Source: Polaribacter butkevichii (GTDB lineage Bacteria; Bacteroidota; Bacteroidia; Flavobacteriales; Flavobacteriaceae). Taken from it: a DNA stretch of 64,000 nucleotides. Under the pieces are notes generated by a model. The model had not been told where the DNA came from. It saw only the letters and a program-made list of their open reading frames with translations, and did no database searches. The stretch is taken from the NCBI RefSeq assembly GCF_038024105.1, contig NZ_CP150661.1:2685001-2749000 (forward strand), written 5' to 3'. This document shows, piece after piece, positions 1 to 8,785 of the stretch. A program made the position numbers and the translations under genes. How positions within the stretch are numbered: the first letter of the stretch is position 1; each line of letters opens with the position of its first letter.

Positions 1-305
1 TTGGTCATTTTTGGGTCTTCTAACTGGTCGCAAATAGCAACACGCATTCCTGCTTTTACCAACTTAGGCAAATAGGTATTTAAAGAGTGATGCGGAAAAC
101 CTGCCAAGGCAGTTTCTGTTTCACTACCAGCGCCACGTTTTGTCAATGTAATTCCTAAAACTCCGGCAGCTTTTTTAGCGTCTTCACCAAAAGTTTCGTA
201 AAAATCTCCTACTCTAAAAAGTAACATCGCATCAGGATATTTATTCTTGATTGCATTGTATTGTTTCATTAAAGGAGTTACCTTTTTTGGTTTTGATTTT
301 GCCAA
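1..305 (-). CDS. mutS: DNA mismatch repair protein MutS, N-terminal part (runs off the window)
   Basis: The reverse strand encodes the first ~100 residues of MutS, the ATPase that recognises base mismatches and short loops and recruits MutL. The mismatch-recognition domain I is visible: LMKQYNAIKNKYPDAMLLFR, then the hallmark GDFYETFGEDA, whose Phe and Glu contact the mismatch, then ALAGFPHHSLNTYL. A TTG at 303-305 gives the usual N-terminus (AKSKPKKVTPLMKQYN); the first ATG is at 267-269. An in-frame stop lies a few codons upstream of the TTG (324-326), so the start must be one of these two. The gene continues left of base 1. It is divergent from the rRNA/tRNA methyltransferase gene at 394. 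Family assignment is very secure; the exact start is not. Confidence 0.93.
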   Translation of the reverse strand, partial: MAKSKPKKVTPLMKQYNAIKNKYPDAMLLFRVGDFYETFGEDAKKAAGVLGITLTKRGAGSETETALAGFPHHSLNTYLPKLVKAGMRVAICDQLEDPKMT

Positions 306-352
306 GTTTTTGGAAATTTTCAGTTAGTTTTGCGAAGATAAAAATTAGTAAG

Positions 353-380
353 CAGTATTCAGTAGCAGTTTGCAGTGAAC
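353..380. repeat. Short-period CAGTnnn array upstream of the trmH-like gene
   Basis: Four CAGT words follow each other at 7, 6 and 7 bp spacing (CAGTATT, CAGTAG, CAGTTTG, CAGTGAA), ending 13 bases before the ATG at 394. The same word family recurs at 10851-10952 and 22919-23068, so this is a dispersed intergenic repeat. Confidence 0.6.
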
Positions 381-393
381 TTATTCACAAGAT

Positions 394-927
394 ATGAGAA
401 AATTAAAGAATAACGAGTTAGGTAGAATTACAGTAGATGAATTTAAAACTGTAGAGAAAACCCCAATTATAGTAGTATTAGACAATATTAGAAGTTTAAA
501 CAACATTGGTTCTGTTTTTAGAACTAGTGATGCTTTTTTGATAGAAAAAATCTATTTATGTGGTATTTGTGCAACTCCGCCTAACAAAGACATTCATAAA
601 ACAGCTTTGGGAGCAACCGAATCTGTTGCTTGGGAGTATGTAGAAGATACCTTAACTTTAGTAGAAAAATTAAAAGCAGACGGCGTTAAAGTATTGGCAA
701 TTGAACAAGCAGAAAATAGTACAAAACTAAATACTTTTTATCCGACGGAAGGAGAAAAATATGCTATTGTAATGGGTAATGAAGTAAAAGGAGTGCAGCA
801 AGAAGTGGTAAGTGCCTCAGATTTGTGTATTGAAATTCCGCAGTTGGGTACCAAACATTCTTTAAATATTTCTGTAACTACAGGTGTTGTTTTGTGGGAT
901 TTATTTCAGAAAATGAATAATTTATAG
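394..927 (+). CDS. TrmH/SpoU-family RNA 2'-O-methyltransferase
   Basis: SPOUT-fold RNA methyltransferase of 177 residues that would transfer a methyl group from S-adenosylmethionine to a ribose 2'-OH of tRNA or rRNA. All three SpoU motifs are present: motif 1 LDNIRSLNNIGSVFRTSDAF (~29-48, Asn and Arg of the RNA site), motif 2 YAIVMGNEVKGV (~124-135), and motif 3 IEIPQLGTKHSLNISVTTGV (~147-166) forming the trefoil-knot SAM pocket. The N-terminal RNA-binding extension of RlmB/TrmH is missing, as in the short single-domain members of the family. The ATG start has no Shine-Dalgarno sequence, as is normal here. The substrate base cannot be read from sequence, so no symbol is given. Confidence 0.88.
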   Translation: MRKLKNNELGRITVDEFKTVEKTPIIVVLDNIRSLNNIGSVFRTSDAFLIEKIYLCGICATPPNKDIHKTALGATESVAWEYVEDTLTLVEKLKADGVKVLAIEQAENSTKLNTFYPTEGEKYAIVMGNEVKGVQQEVVSASDLCIEIPQLGTKHSLNISVTTGVVLWDLFQKMNNL

Positions 928-1042
928 TTGATTTTTAATTCTAAAATTCTATTTTTAAAGAATCTAAAAAATTCCCTATTTTAATGATGTTAAAAGAAAA
1001 AGATTTTAAAGAATTAACAATAAATTTGAATCATTGTAAAAG

Positions 1043-3061
1043 ATGACTAAATATAAATTTCTTGAAAAATTAAGATGTTTATCTTTTACCCCCAAAAAGA
1101 CTCTTTTTTTACTTTTTTTACTCAGTTTTACCGTGTTTTCTCAAAAAAAAGATGGTGATTCTATTAGTGTTTTATTAAAAGAATATAAAAAGACAAAACA
1201 AACTAATTTACCCCAAAAAGCATTTTTATTAGCAGAAAAAAGTAAAAGCGATTCTATACTAAAGTGTACGTATGTTAATTTTGGTAAGCGTAGTTTTTTT
1301 AATGAAGATTTGGTTAATTTAGAGCTGTCTGCAAAAAAACTGCACCAATATTATACTAAAACTAAAGACACTACGGTTTTGGCCAAAGAGTATTATTATA
1401 GAGCACTGTATTTTAAACTTCAATTTAAACCAGACAGTACTTTTTATTATTATAACAAGTCTAAAAATATTTCTGTTCTATTAAAAGATTCTCTCGAAGC
1501 AACAAGAAGATTGCTTCCTATGGCTGCCATTCAGTATGATGAAAAAGATTATTTAGGCAGCGAAAATTCTATTATAGAAGGGTTGCGTTTTGTAGAGCCA
1601 CATATTGCAAAGTTTGGTTTTAAAAAGTCGCCTTATGAGGTTTTTTTTGCGGGGCTTTTGTATGAACGTTTAGGAAACGTAATGTTTATGACGGAAAGAC
1701 AAGAAGAAGCTAGAAAAAATTATTTAAAATTTTTTGAACTTCAAAAGAAAAGTCCGCATTTAAAAATAAAATATGAAAAGGCTAGGTTATATAACCATTT
1801 AGCAAATACCTACGAATCTGAAGGAAATAACCAAAAAGCAATAGAATATTTTAATAAAAGTTTATCTATAGACAGTCTTAAATATAAAAGTGATTACAGA
1901 TATGAATCTGCATTGGCGGGTTTTTCTTACAATAACTTTATGTTGGGTAATAAAAAAATAGCTTTAAAAGGATATTTAGAAGTCTTAAAATTGAGAGAAA
2001 AGAGAAACTATAAAAGAGGTTTGGTTATTTCTCATTCTATTTTAGGCGATTTTTATAAAGATGAAAATAATATTAAAAAAGCCATTTATCATTCTAAAAA
2101 GGGCTTAGAAAAAGCCAAAGAAATAAGCTATAATCGATATATTTTAGAAAACCTTTTTCGTTTATCAACCTTAATAAAAGGAGAAAAAGGAAGGTTACTT
2201 TTAGAAGAGCATTTTATATTAAATGACAGTTTGTATAGAAGAGAAAGATCTTTAAAAAATCAGTTTGCTAAAGTAAGGTATGAAACTGAAAAGAAGGACA
2301 TAGAAAATGATCATTTAAAAGAAGAAAATACTAGAAAACAATTAGAGTTAGAAAAAGAAAAACAACAAAAAACAATTGGTTGGTTGCTTGCAGCAGGAAG
2401 TCTTTTATTTATTGGTTTTGGGGCAAGTATTGTTTCTAGTAGACGTAAGAAAATGCTTTTTGATGCAAAGTTACAGCAGGTAGAAGTAAGAGAAAAAGAG
2501 CGACAACAAATAGCAAAATCTTTACACGATGAGGTTGCCGGTGATATTAGAATGTTGCACTTAAGGTTGGCAAAAACCAATCTGGTAGAAGAAGCCAAAA
2601 GTTTAGATGTTATAAAAGACAATGTTCGAAATTTATCACATCAATTAAGTAGTGAAAGTTTTGATAAAGTATCTTTTAAAGATCAGATAATTAACTTAGT
2701 ATCAGATTTTTTTGAAGTTAATTTTAGAATAAAAGTACAAGAAATAGATAGTGTAAATTGGCAAGAAATTAATAATGCTATAAAAAGAACATTATTTTTA
2801 TCGATAAGAGAAAGTATTCAAAACACTAAAAAACACGCAGCAGCAAAAGAGATTACTATAAGTTTTAAAGAGACAAAAAATGCTGTTTTTTTAACCATTT
2901 TAGATAACGGGAACGGATTTAATATAGAGGATAAGAAAAGTGGAATTGGCTTAAAAAATATGAAAGAAAGAGTAGAAGAAATTAATGGTATTTTTATTAT
3001 TGAAAGTAAGATAGGAGAAGGAACAAGTATTGATATTGAAATCCCTAAAAATGGAAAATAA
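1043..3061 (+). CDS. TPR-containing sensor histidine kinase (HisKA_3/NarL-partner type)
   Basis: Membrane-bound sensor kinase of 672 residues. In order: an N-terminal hydrophobic segment (~20-33) ending in FSQ, probably an export signal; TPR-like helical repeats (~100-400, e.g. NHLANTYESEGNNQKAIEYF) that would lie outside the cytoplasm; a coiled coil (~410-443); one transmembrane helix (~445-465); a HisKA_3 dimerisation helix with phospho-acceptor His495 in KSLHDEVAGD; and a HATPase_c domain with N box LSIRESIQNTKKHA and G boxes DNGNGF and GIGLKNMKERV. This architecture is common in Bacteroidota. It overlaps the response regulator by 11 bases, so the two are probably translationally coupled. 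The signal sensed is unknown; TPRs suggest protein or peptide binding (inference). Confidence 0.88.
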   Translation: MTKYKFLEKLRCLSFTPKKTLFLLFLLSFTVFSQKKDGDSISVLLKEYKKTKQTNLPQKAFLLAEKSKSDSILKCTYVNFGKRSFFNEDLVNLELSAKKLHQYYTKTKDTTVLAKEYYYRALYFKLQFKPDSTFYYYNKSKNISVLLKDSLEATRRLLPMAAIQYDEKDYLGSENSIIEGLRFVEPHIAKFGFKKSPYEVFFAGLLYERLGNVMFMTERQEEARKNYLKFFELQKKSPHLKIKYEKARLYNHLANTYESEGNNQKAIEYFNKSLSIDSLKYKSDYRYESALAGFSYNNFMLGNKKIALKGYLEVLKLREKRNYKRGLVISHSILGDFYKDENNIKKAIYHSKKGLEKAKEISYNRYILENLFRLSTLIKGEKGRLLLEEHFILNDSLYRRERSLKNQFAKVRYETEKKDIENDHLKEENTRKQLELEKEKQQKTIGWLLAAGSLLFIGFGASIVSSRRKKMLFDAKLQQVEVREKERQQIAKSLHDEVAGDIRMLHLRLAKTNLVEEAKSLDVIKDNVRNLSHQLSSESFDKVSFKDQIINLVSDFFEVNFRIKVQEIDSVNWQEINNAIKRTLFLSIRESIQNTKKHAAAKEITISFKETKNAVFLTILDNGNGFNIEDKKSGIGLKNMKERVEEINGIFIIESKIGEGTSIDIEIPKNGK

Positions 3062-3728
3062 AACAAAAATTTTAATTGTTGATGATCATCAATTAGTGTT
3101 ACAAGGTATTATTTGTTCGTTAAAAGAAGTGGGAGATTTTGATGTGGTTACCTCTAATAATTGTGATGACGCTTTTCAGTTGATTAAACAGCACCAAAAG
3201 ACTCATCCTTTTCAATTATTATTTACAGATTTAAGTTTTGATAATACTACAGACGAAACAAATTTAGATGGAGGAGAAGAATTGATAAAAGCCATTAAAA
3301 ATAACGAATTTGATATTAAAATAGCGGTGATTACTGGGCATACAGAAACCAATAGAGTGTATAATGTTATTAGTAATTTAAATCCTAATGCTTATTTATT
3401 AAAAAGTAAATGCGATGCTACAGAAATTGGTTTTGCGGTTCAAAAAATGTTAGCCAACGATTACTATTACACGCATGAAATTCATCAAAAAATAATGCGT
3501 AGAAACATCGTTCAGATACAAATGGATGATGTAGCTGTTCAAATTTTAAAAGAGCTTCCTAATTATCCTAAAATAAGCAATTTAGAAGGGGTGATAACTA
3601 AGGCAGATGATACTCCTATAAAACTACGTTCTATAGAAACTAAATTATGTAATTTAAGAGCCGATTTAAACGCTAAAAATAATACTGATTTGGTGCTTAA
3701 AGCGAAAGAATTAGGTATTATAGATTAA
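3051..3728 (+). CDS. Response regulator with receiver domain and atypical C-terminal output domain
   Basis: Partner of the upstream kinase (225 residues). The receiver domain shows the acidic pair Asp11-Asp12 in ILIVDDHQ, phospho-acceptor Asp60 in LLFTDLSF, and Thr/Lys switch positions (VITGHT, LLKSK). The loop after Asp60 is longer than usual (about 8 extra residues before GGEELI). The C-terminal ~70 residues keep the length and the final helices of a LuxR/NarL HTH (IETKLCNLRADLNAKNNTDL) but lack the usual LTxRExEVL signature, so DNA binding is likely but divergent. The ATG at 3051 is preferred to one at 3030 because it starts directly at the receiver domain; it overlaps the kinase stop by 11 bases. 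Confidence 0.82.
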   Translation: MENKTKILIVDDHQLVLQGIICSLKEVGDFDVVTSNNCDDAFQLIKQHQKTHPFQLLFTDLSFDNTTDETNLDGGEELIKAIKNNEFDIKIAVITGHTETNRVYNVISNLNPNAYLLKSKCDATEIGFAVQKMLANDYYYTHEIHQKIMRRNIVQIQMDDVAVQILKELPNYPKISNLEGVITKADDTPIKLRSIETKLCNLRADLNAKNNTDLVLKAKELGIID

Positions 3729-3833
3729 TTTTTAAGGATTTTTTTTATAGTTTTTGTCTAGAAAATATTCTTTTCTGCGGAAAACCACATTTTTACTTTC
3801 GGTTTTTTACATGTTCTAGTTTTAGATAAGTTG

Positions 3834-3948
3834 TATTTTTGTTATATAATTATATATTTATAATTGGGGAATTATTGCAGATACCTGTATGGATATCGAA
3901 ACAAGGAAAAAGAATAAAACCTTTCAGTTTACCTGAAAGGTTTTTTTT
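3834..3948 (+). ncRNA. Candidate small RNA with its own -7 box and terminator
   Basis: The spacer between two convergent genes contains a perfect Bacteroidota -7 box, TATTTTTG (3834-3841), followed ~95 bases later by a strong intrinsic terminator (3918-3948). Transcription from ~3848 would give a ~100-nt RNA with no ORF of useful length. The terminator lies ~190 bases beyond the response-regulator stop, far for a simple 3' end. A convincing -33 TTTG box was not found. The size would suit a 6S-type RNA, but this was not confirmed by structure. Alternatively this is just a long 3' UTR. Confidence 0.35.
3918..3948 (+). terminator. Rho-independent terminator
   Basis: A perfect 10-bp stem (AACCTTTCAG / CTGAAAGGTT) with a 5-base loop is followed by an eight-T run. 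It ends the candidate small RNA or the response-regulator transcript. In reverse it has no comparable T-run. Confidence 0.85.
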
Positions 3949-4017
3949 ATGCTCTTTTATAATTTTGTTTTGAGTGCTTTATTTTGTGAGAAATAAATTG
4001 CTTTAAAAAGTAAAGGC

Positions 4018-5370
4018 TTAAAAACCTAATACTAATTTAGCAATACTAAAGTAGATTAAGATACCTAAAATATCATTACTTGTAGTAATAAATGGCCCTG
4101 TTGCCAATGCAGGATCGACGCCTTTTTTTGCTAAAATAATAGGAATAAATGTTCCAATAATTGAGGCAATAATAATTACAGAAATTAAAGATGCCGCTAC
4201 AGTAATTCCTAGATTGATATTAAAACCTAAAAACAACATTCCTGCAGACATTAATAAAGTTGCTAATACAAAACCGTTTAAAAAGCCTTGTAAAATTTCT
4301 TTTAAAAGTCTTTTAAATAAAGAGCCTTTTAAACTGTCGTTTGCCAAACCTTGTACAATAATTGCAGAAGATTGTACACCTACATTACCTGCCATGGCAG
4401 CAATTAATGGGGTAAAGAAAAATAGTTCTGGAAAATTTTTCATAGCACCATCAAAACTACCTAAAACAGAAACAGAAATAAAGCCTCCAAAGAGAGCAAG
4501 AATTAACCAAGGTAAACGTGCTTTTGTAAGTTCCCAAATAGTATCATCTGCTTCTACGTCTTTAGAAAAACCAGCCGCCATTTGGTAATCTTTATCAGCT
4601 TCTTCTCTAATAACATCTAAAATATCATCAATAGTAATTCTACCTACCAAAACGTTATTATCATCTACAACGGGTATGGCTTCTAAATCGTATTTTGCCA
4701 TTATTTTAGCTACGGCTTCTTCTTCTTCATGTACATTTACAGCATCTACCTTTGCTTTACAGATGTCTGCAATTTTATGGTCTGATTTGGCAATAATTAA
4801 GTCTTTTAAAGACATTCTCCCCACCAATTTATCTTCTTTATCTACTACGTAAATAGAATGCACTCTGGTAACATCTTTGGCTTGTCCTCTAATTCTTCGC
4901 ATACATCCGGCTACGGTCCAGGTTTCGTATACTTTTACCAATTCTTTTGCCATTAATGCTCCGGCAGAATTATCATTATAAGATAATAATTCTTTAATAT
5001 CTGCTGCATGCTCATCATCTTCTAATGCAGAAATTACTCGATGCTGACGCTCTTCGGATAGTTCTCCAATAATATCAGCAGCATCATCGGTGTCCATTTC
5101 TCTAACTTCATCAGCAATTTCTTTTGCAGATAAGTTTTCTAAAATTTTCTCACGGATGTCTTCATCTAATTCTGTAAGAATTTCTGATGTTTTTTCGCTA
5201 TCTAAAAGTTTAATAATATAAATAGCTTCATCAAAATTTACTTCGTCTAAAACTTCTGCAATATCTGCAAAATGGACTTCAGAAAATAAAGATGTTATTT
5301 CTTTATCATTATTAGAAATGATAAGCTCTGATAGGTTTTCTAAAAATTCATCAGTGATTTCAAATGTCAT
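4018..5370 (-). CDS. mgtE: Magnesium transporter MgtE
   Basis: Mg2+ channel/transporter of 450 residues with the full MgtE layout: an N-terminal helical MgtE_N domain (~20-125) with repeated acidic helices; two CBS domains (~135-195 and ~200-258), which sense cytosolic Mg2+ and gate the pore; the connecting plug helix; and five transmembrane helices (~285-450). The pore signature [10 protein letters not shown] (~338-347) is present, and so is the aspartate in TTSNDILG (~433), equivalent to the selectivity-filter Asp in TM5 of Thermus MgtE. It overlaps the rsmA stop by 11 bases and is co-transcribed with it. No Mg riboswitch was seen upstream. Confidence 0.95.
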   Translation of the reverse strand: MTFEITDEFLENLSELIISNNDKEITSLFSEVHFADIAEVLDEVNFDEAIYIIKLLDSEKTSEILTELDEDIREKILENLSAKEIADEVREMDTDDAADIIGELSEERQHRVISALEDDEHAADIKELLSYNDNSAGALMAKELVKVYETWTVAGCMRRIRGQAKDVTRVHSIYVVDKEDKLVGRMSLKDLIIAKSDHKIADICKAKVDAVNVHEEEEAVAKIMAKYDLEAIPVVDDNNVLVGRITIDDILDVIREEADKDYQMAAGFSKDVEADDTIWELTKARLPWLILALFGGFISVSVLGSFDGAMKNFPELFFFTPLIAAMAGNVGVQSSAIIVQGLANDSLKGSLFKRLLKEILQGFLNGFVLATLLMSAGMLFLGFNINLGITVAASLISVIIIASIIGTFIPIILAKKGVDPALATGPFITTSNDILGILIYFSIAKLVLGF

Positions 5371-6163
5371 TTTCTGCTAATTTTTGCGTCAGTGAAATAA
5401 AGTCAGAAACAGATAATTGTTCTGGCCTTTTCGCAAAGATAGGCTCTTCTTTTAAGGTATCCGAAAGATTAAAAGATTTTAAACTAGAACGCAACATTTT
5501 TCTTCGTTGATTAAAGGCTGTTTTTACAACTCTAAAAAATAATTTTTCATCAACAGGTAGTGAATAATCTTTTTTTCTTATCAATCTAATAACTCCAGAA
5601 TCTACTTTTGGAGGTGGATTAAAAACCGTTGGAGGTACAGTAAAAAGGTATTCTACATCAAAAAAAGCTTGCGTTAAAACAGATAGAATTCCGTAAACTT
5701 TACTACCTTCTTTTTCTGCAATTCTTTTGGCTACTTCTTTCTGGAACATACCTGCAAATTCTGGTACAAACTCCCTGTTTTCTATCGCTTTAAAAACAAT
5801 TTGAGTAGAAATGTTATAAGGAAAATTCCCTATAATTGCTACTTGTTTTTTATTAAAAATATCTTGAATGTTGTGCTTTAAAAAATCACCTTCAATAATT
5901 TCAAAATGTTCTTTAGAAGTATCTAATTTAATATGTTCTAGCGGAAATGTATCGTGTAAATAAGCAACCGATTCGCGGTCTAATTCCATTACAGTAACTT
6001 TTGCTTTTTTTGGTAACAAGTATTTGGTTAAAACCCCCATTCCAGGACCAATTTCTAAGACATCTTCATATCCATTTTCAGTTAAAGCATCTGCAATATC
6101 TTTTGCAATGCTTTCATCCGTTAAAAAATGCTGACCTAAATGTTTTTTTGCTTTAACTGACAT
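5360..6163 (-). CDS. rsmA: 16S rRNA dimethyladenosine transferase RsmA (KsgA)
   Basis: Dimethylates A1518 and A1519 (E. coli numbering) near the 3' end of 16S rRNA during late 30S maturation. The protein is 267 residues, normal for the family. It opens with [11 protein letters not shown], has the SAM-binding loop [16 protein letters not shown] (~35-50), the acidic EGDFL, and the catalytic NFPYNIS (~112-118), a conservative variant of the usual NLPY/NIPY. The C-terminal helical domain carries [10 protein letters not shown]. It is the first gene of a two-gene unit with mgtE. The ATG at 6163 gives the canonical N-terminus. Confidence 0.95.
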   Translation of the reverse strand: MSVKAKKHLGQHFLTDESIAKDIADALTENGYEDVLEIGPGMGVLTKYLLPKKAKVTVMELDRESVAYLHDTFPLEHIKLDTSKEHFEIIEGDFLKHNIQDIFNKKQVAIIGNFPYNISTQIVFKAIENREFVPEFAGMFQKEVAKRIAEKEGSKVYGILSVLTQAFFDVEYLFTVPPTVFNPPPKVDSGVIRLIRKKDYSLPVDEKLFFRVVKTAFNQRRKMLRSSLKSFNLSDTLKEEPIFAKRPEQLSVSDFISLTQKLAENDI

Positions 6164-6311
6164 GTTTATGTTTTATGCTTAAAAAACAAAAGTAATACAA
6201 ACTCTAACACTTTTGTATTTAATTTTAGGATCTTCTTATAAAGTACAAAAAATTAAAAGAGACAGTTTTAAATCTTTTTATATTTTTTATATTGGTGTTT
6301 TGAAAAAAAAT

Positions 6312-8375
6312 ATGAAAAAAGAAATAGAAATCTCCCAAAATTTTAAAAATCAAGCAAAAAAAGCAATTATCTCAATTGTTGTTTTTTTATTCGTTTATCT
6401 ACTCATTGTATTTTTATGCATTGCTCTTGCAGTAATTTGTGTTTTTGGTGCAATAACTATGGTTATATCAAAACCACACCTAATTACAATTGCATTGGGT
6501 ATTGGTCTTGCTAGTTTAGGTGTTTTAGTTTTCTTTTTTATTATAAAATTTCTTTTTAAATCTAATAAAAAAGACTTGTCTCATTTAACGGAGATACATA
6601 GAACTGAGCAACCAGAACTTTTTAAATTAATAGATAATTTGGTAGAAGAAATAGGCACACCATTTCCTAAAAAGGTATACTTATCTCCAGAAGTGACTGC
6701 TGCTGTTTTTTATGATTCTAGTTTTTGGAGTATGTTTTTTCCTATTAAAAAGAACTTACAAATAGGTTTGGGATTAATTAATACAATAACGGAAATAGAA
6801 TTAAAGGCAATATTAGCTCATGAATTTGGTCATTTTAGTCAAAAAAGTATGAAAGTAGGAAGTTATGTTCATAATTTTAATCAAATAATATTTAACATGT
6901 TATATGATAATGACTCATTTGATAAAGCGGCCAGAAGTTGGGGAGAAACGAGTAATTATTTTGCCATTTTTGTAATGATAGGTTTAGAGATTGTAAAAGG
7001 GATTCAATGGGTTTTAAAACAACTTTATAATTATTTAAATAAAAGCTATATGGCTTTATCTAGAGAAATGGAATTTCATGCAGATACAACTGCAGCAAGC
7101 ATAACGGGTTATAAACCATTAAAAGACTCTCTACTAAGACTAGATTTGGCAGAAGTAGCTTTTAATGGTGTTTTATCACATTATGATTCTAAAGTGATTG
7201 ACAATATTAAAAGTAAAAATATTTATGCAGAACAAAGTTATTTAGTTAATTTCTTAGCAAAGAAAGATAAAATTGAAATTAAAAATGGATTACCATTTAT
7301 TAAACTTAATGATTTAAATAGGTATAATAAATCTAAACTAAATATAGAAGACCAATGGGCATCTCATCCTACTATAGAACAAAGAGTTAAAAATCTTGAA
7401 GCGACTGATTTTAAAAAAGAAATTCAGAATTTTAATTTGGCTGGTAACTTGTTTCGTAATTTATTAGAGCTCCAAGAAAAGTTAACTGAAAAAATATTTA
7501 ATGATATAAAATACGAAGCTAAACCAGTATACAGTTCCTTAGAAAATTTTGCCGAAGAAATTCAAAAAACATATATAGATAATACTTTTCCTGAAATTTA
7601 TAACGGGTATTATGATAATAAGAACCCTGTAAAATTTGATATTGAAAAAGATTTTATAATGGATAGTGAGGTGAAGGGAAAAGATTTATTTTCTTCAGAG
7701 AGTGTTCATAGAAATTATATAGAACTGTCATTAAAAAATGATCTTGAAATCTTAAATTTGATAAAATCTGGCGAAATAAAAATTAAAACTTTTGACTATG
7801 ATGGAGAAAAATACTCCAAAAAAGACCTAGATACCTTAATTAATAATATTAAAAAAGAGTTAGAGGTTTTAGAACAAAGTATAAAAAATAATGATATTCG
7901 TATTTATAAGTACTGTGAAAAAGTATCAACTAATCCTCAAAATATTAAAGCCCTCTATAAAAACTTAATTGAGTTTGATGGTGGTTTTGATAACAAGATG
8001 CAAATCTATTATGATCTGCTAGAAAAATTAGATTTTATCAGTCAAAACACTCCTTATGATGAAATTAAATCTAAATTTTTAAGAATAGAACCTTTAGAAA
8101 CTAAATTAAAAGAGGAGTTAAAATCGATGTTAGATGATGCTTTATATACAGCTGAAATTAATGCTGAAATGAGAAAAACTCTAAGTTTATATACCTCAGA
8201 AAAATTACAATATTTTGGTAAACAAACGTATTTTGATAACAACCTTCAAACTTTATTTGCAGCCTTAAATAGTTATGAATTTTTGGTTTCTAGAGGGTAT
8301 TTTATTTTAAAGAAAGAACTCTTAGATTATCAGGCTAAAATATTATCAACAAATAAAGAATTAGAACTGTCTTAA
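6312..8375 (+). CDS. Membrane-bound M48-family zinc metallopeptidase
   Basis: Large M48 peptidase of 687 residues. Two adjacent hydrophobic segments (~16-48 and ~55-80) anchor it in the inner membrane. The zinc site is AILAHEFGHFSQ (HExxH at 170-174) with the third ligand in MEFHAD (Glu254). Further hydrophobic stretches lie between (~210-235). The C-terminal 400 residues are Lys/Glu-rich and have no domain I recognise. The ATG at 6312 (MKKEIEIS) is preferred; an ORF extends up to 6213 but that part is not protein-like and contains the likely promoter. HtpX/Ste24-type relatives degrade misfolded membrane proteins, but the substrate here is unknown. It is transcribed alone, converging on the DUF4286 gene with a 4-base overlap. 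Confidence 0.85.
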   Translation: MKKEIEISQNFKNQAKKAIISIVVFLFVYLLIVFLCIALAVICVFGAITMVISKPHLITIALGIGLASLGVLVFFFIIKFLFKSNKKDLSHLTEIHRTEQPELFKLIDNLVEEIGTPFPKKVYLSPEVTAAVFYDSSFWSMFFPIKKNLQIGLGLINTITEIELKAILAHEFGHFSQKSMKVGSYVHNFNQIIFNMLYDNDSFDKAARSWGETSNYFAIFVMIGLEIVKGIQWVLKQLYNYLNKSYMALSREMEFHADTTAASITGYKPLKDSLLRLDLAEVAFNGVLSHYDSKVIDNIKSKNIYAEQSYLVNFLAKKDKIEIKNGLPFIKLNDLNRYNKSKLNIEDQWASHPTIEQRVKNLEATDFKKEIQNFNLAGNLFRNLLELQEKLTEKIFNDIKYEAKPVYSSLENFAEEIQKTYIDNTFPEIYNGYYDNKNPVKFDIEKDFIMDSEVKGKDLFSSESVHRNYIELSLKNDLEILNLIKSGEIKIKTFDYDGEKYSKKDLDTLINNIKKELEVLEQSIKNNDIRIYKYCEKVSTNPQNIKALYKNLIEFDGGFDNKMQIYYDLLEKLDFISQNTPYDEIKSKFLRIEPLETKLKEELKSMLDDALYTAEINAEMRKTLSLYTSEKLQYFGKQTYFDNNLQTLFAALNSYEFLVSRGYFILKKELLDYQAKILSTNKELELS

Positions 8376-8701
8376 TTTTCTATGTGCGTAGGATAAAACT
8401 CTTTTATCAACTTTAACTCTGTTCTAAAAGCTAACATTTTATCACCAAATTTTTTAAGACTTTGCTGTTGTAATTTTTCTGCATCGTGTTTATAATAATC
8501 GTCTAAATCTTCTCTTGTATTGGCCGTATATTGTATGGAATACGTTCTACCACCCATTTCTTCTTCAACCAAAACTTCGGTTAGTTTTGCAGCGGTAAAC
8601 CTACCAGTATTTAATACTTTTAAAACATGCGTTTCCATAAAGGTAAGCCATTCTTTATGAACCGTTTCATCTATATTTATTGTTACGTTGTATATGTACA
8701 T
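8372..8701 (-). CDS. DUF4286 family protein
   Basis: A 109-residue soluble protein matching the DUF4286 pattern: an N-terminal strand MYIYNVTINID, then HKEWLTFMETHVLKVLNTG, a central GRTYSIQY, and a C-terminal amphipathic helix. The family has a ferredoxin-like dimeric alpha/beta-barrel appearance and no established function. It lies 84 bases downstream of the TPR gene on the same strand, so the two may be co-transcribed. No catalytic residues stand out. Confidence 0.8.
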   Translation of the reverse strand: MYIYNVTINIDETVHKEWLTFMETHVLKVLNTGRFTAAKLTEVLVEEEMGGRTYSIQYTANTREDLDDYYKHDAEKLQQQSLKKFGDKMLAFRTELKLIKEFYPTHIEN

Positions 8702-8719
8702 TTTTTTGGTTTTATCCTG

Positions 8720-8785
8720 CTAGGTCTCTAAGACCTTGTAGGTATATTTAAATAGGCATTTATACCTTATTAGGTTCTAAAAACC
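8720..8785. repeat. Intergenic double-hairpin repeat
   Basis: Two small hairpins with AGGT/ACCT arms (AGGTCTCTAAGACCT and AGGTTCTAAAAACCT) flank a TAGGTATATTTAAATAGG-type core. It fills the spacer between two same-strand genes. The look is that of a flavobacterial dispersed intergenic repeat, but no second copy was found in this window. Confidence 0.4.
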
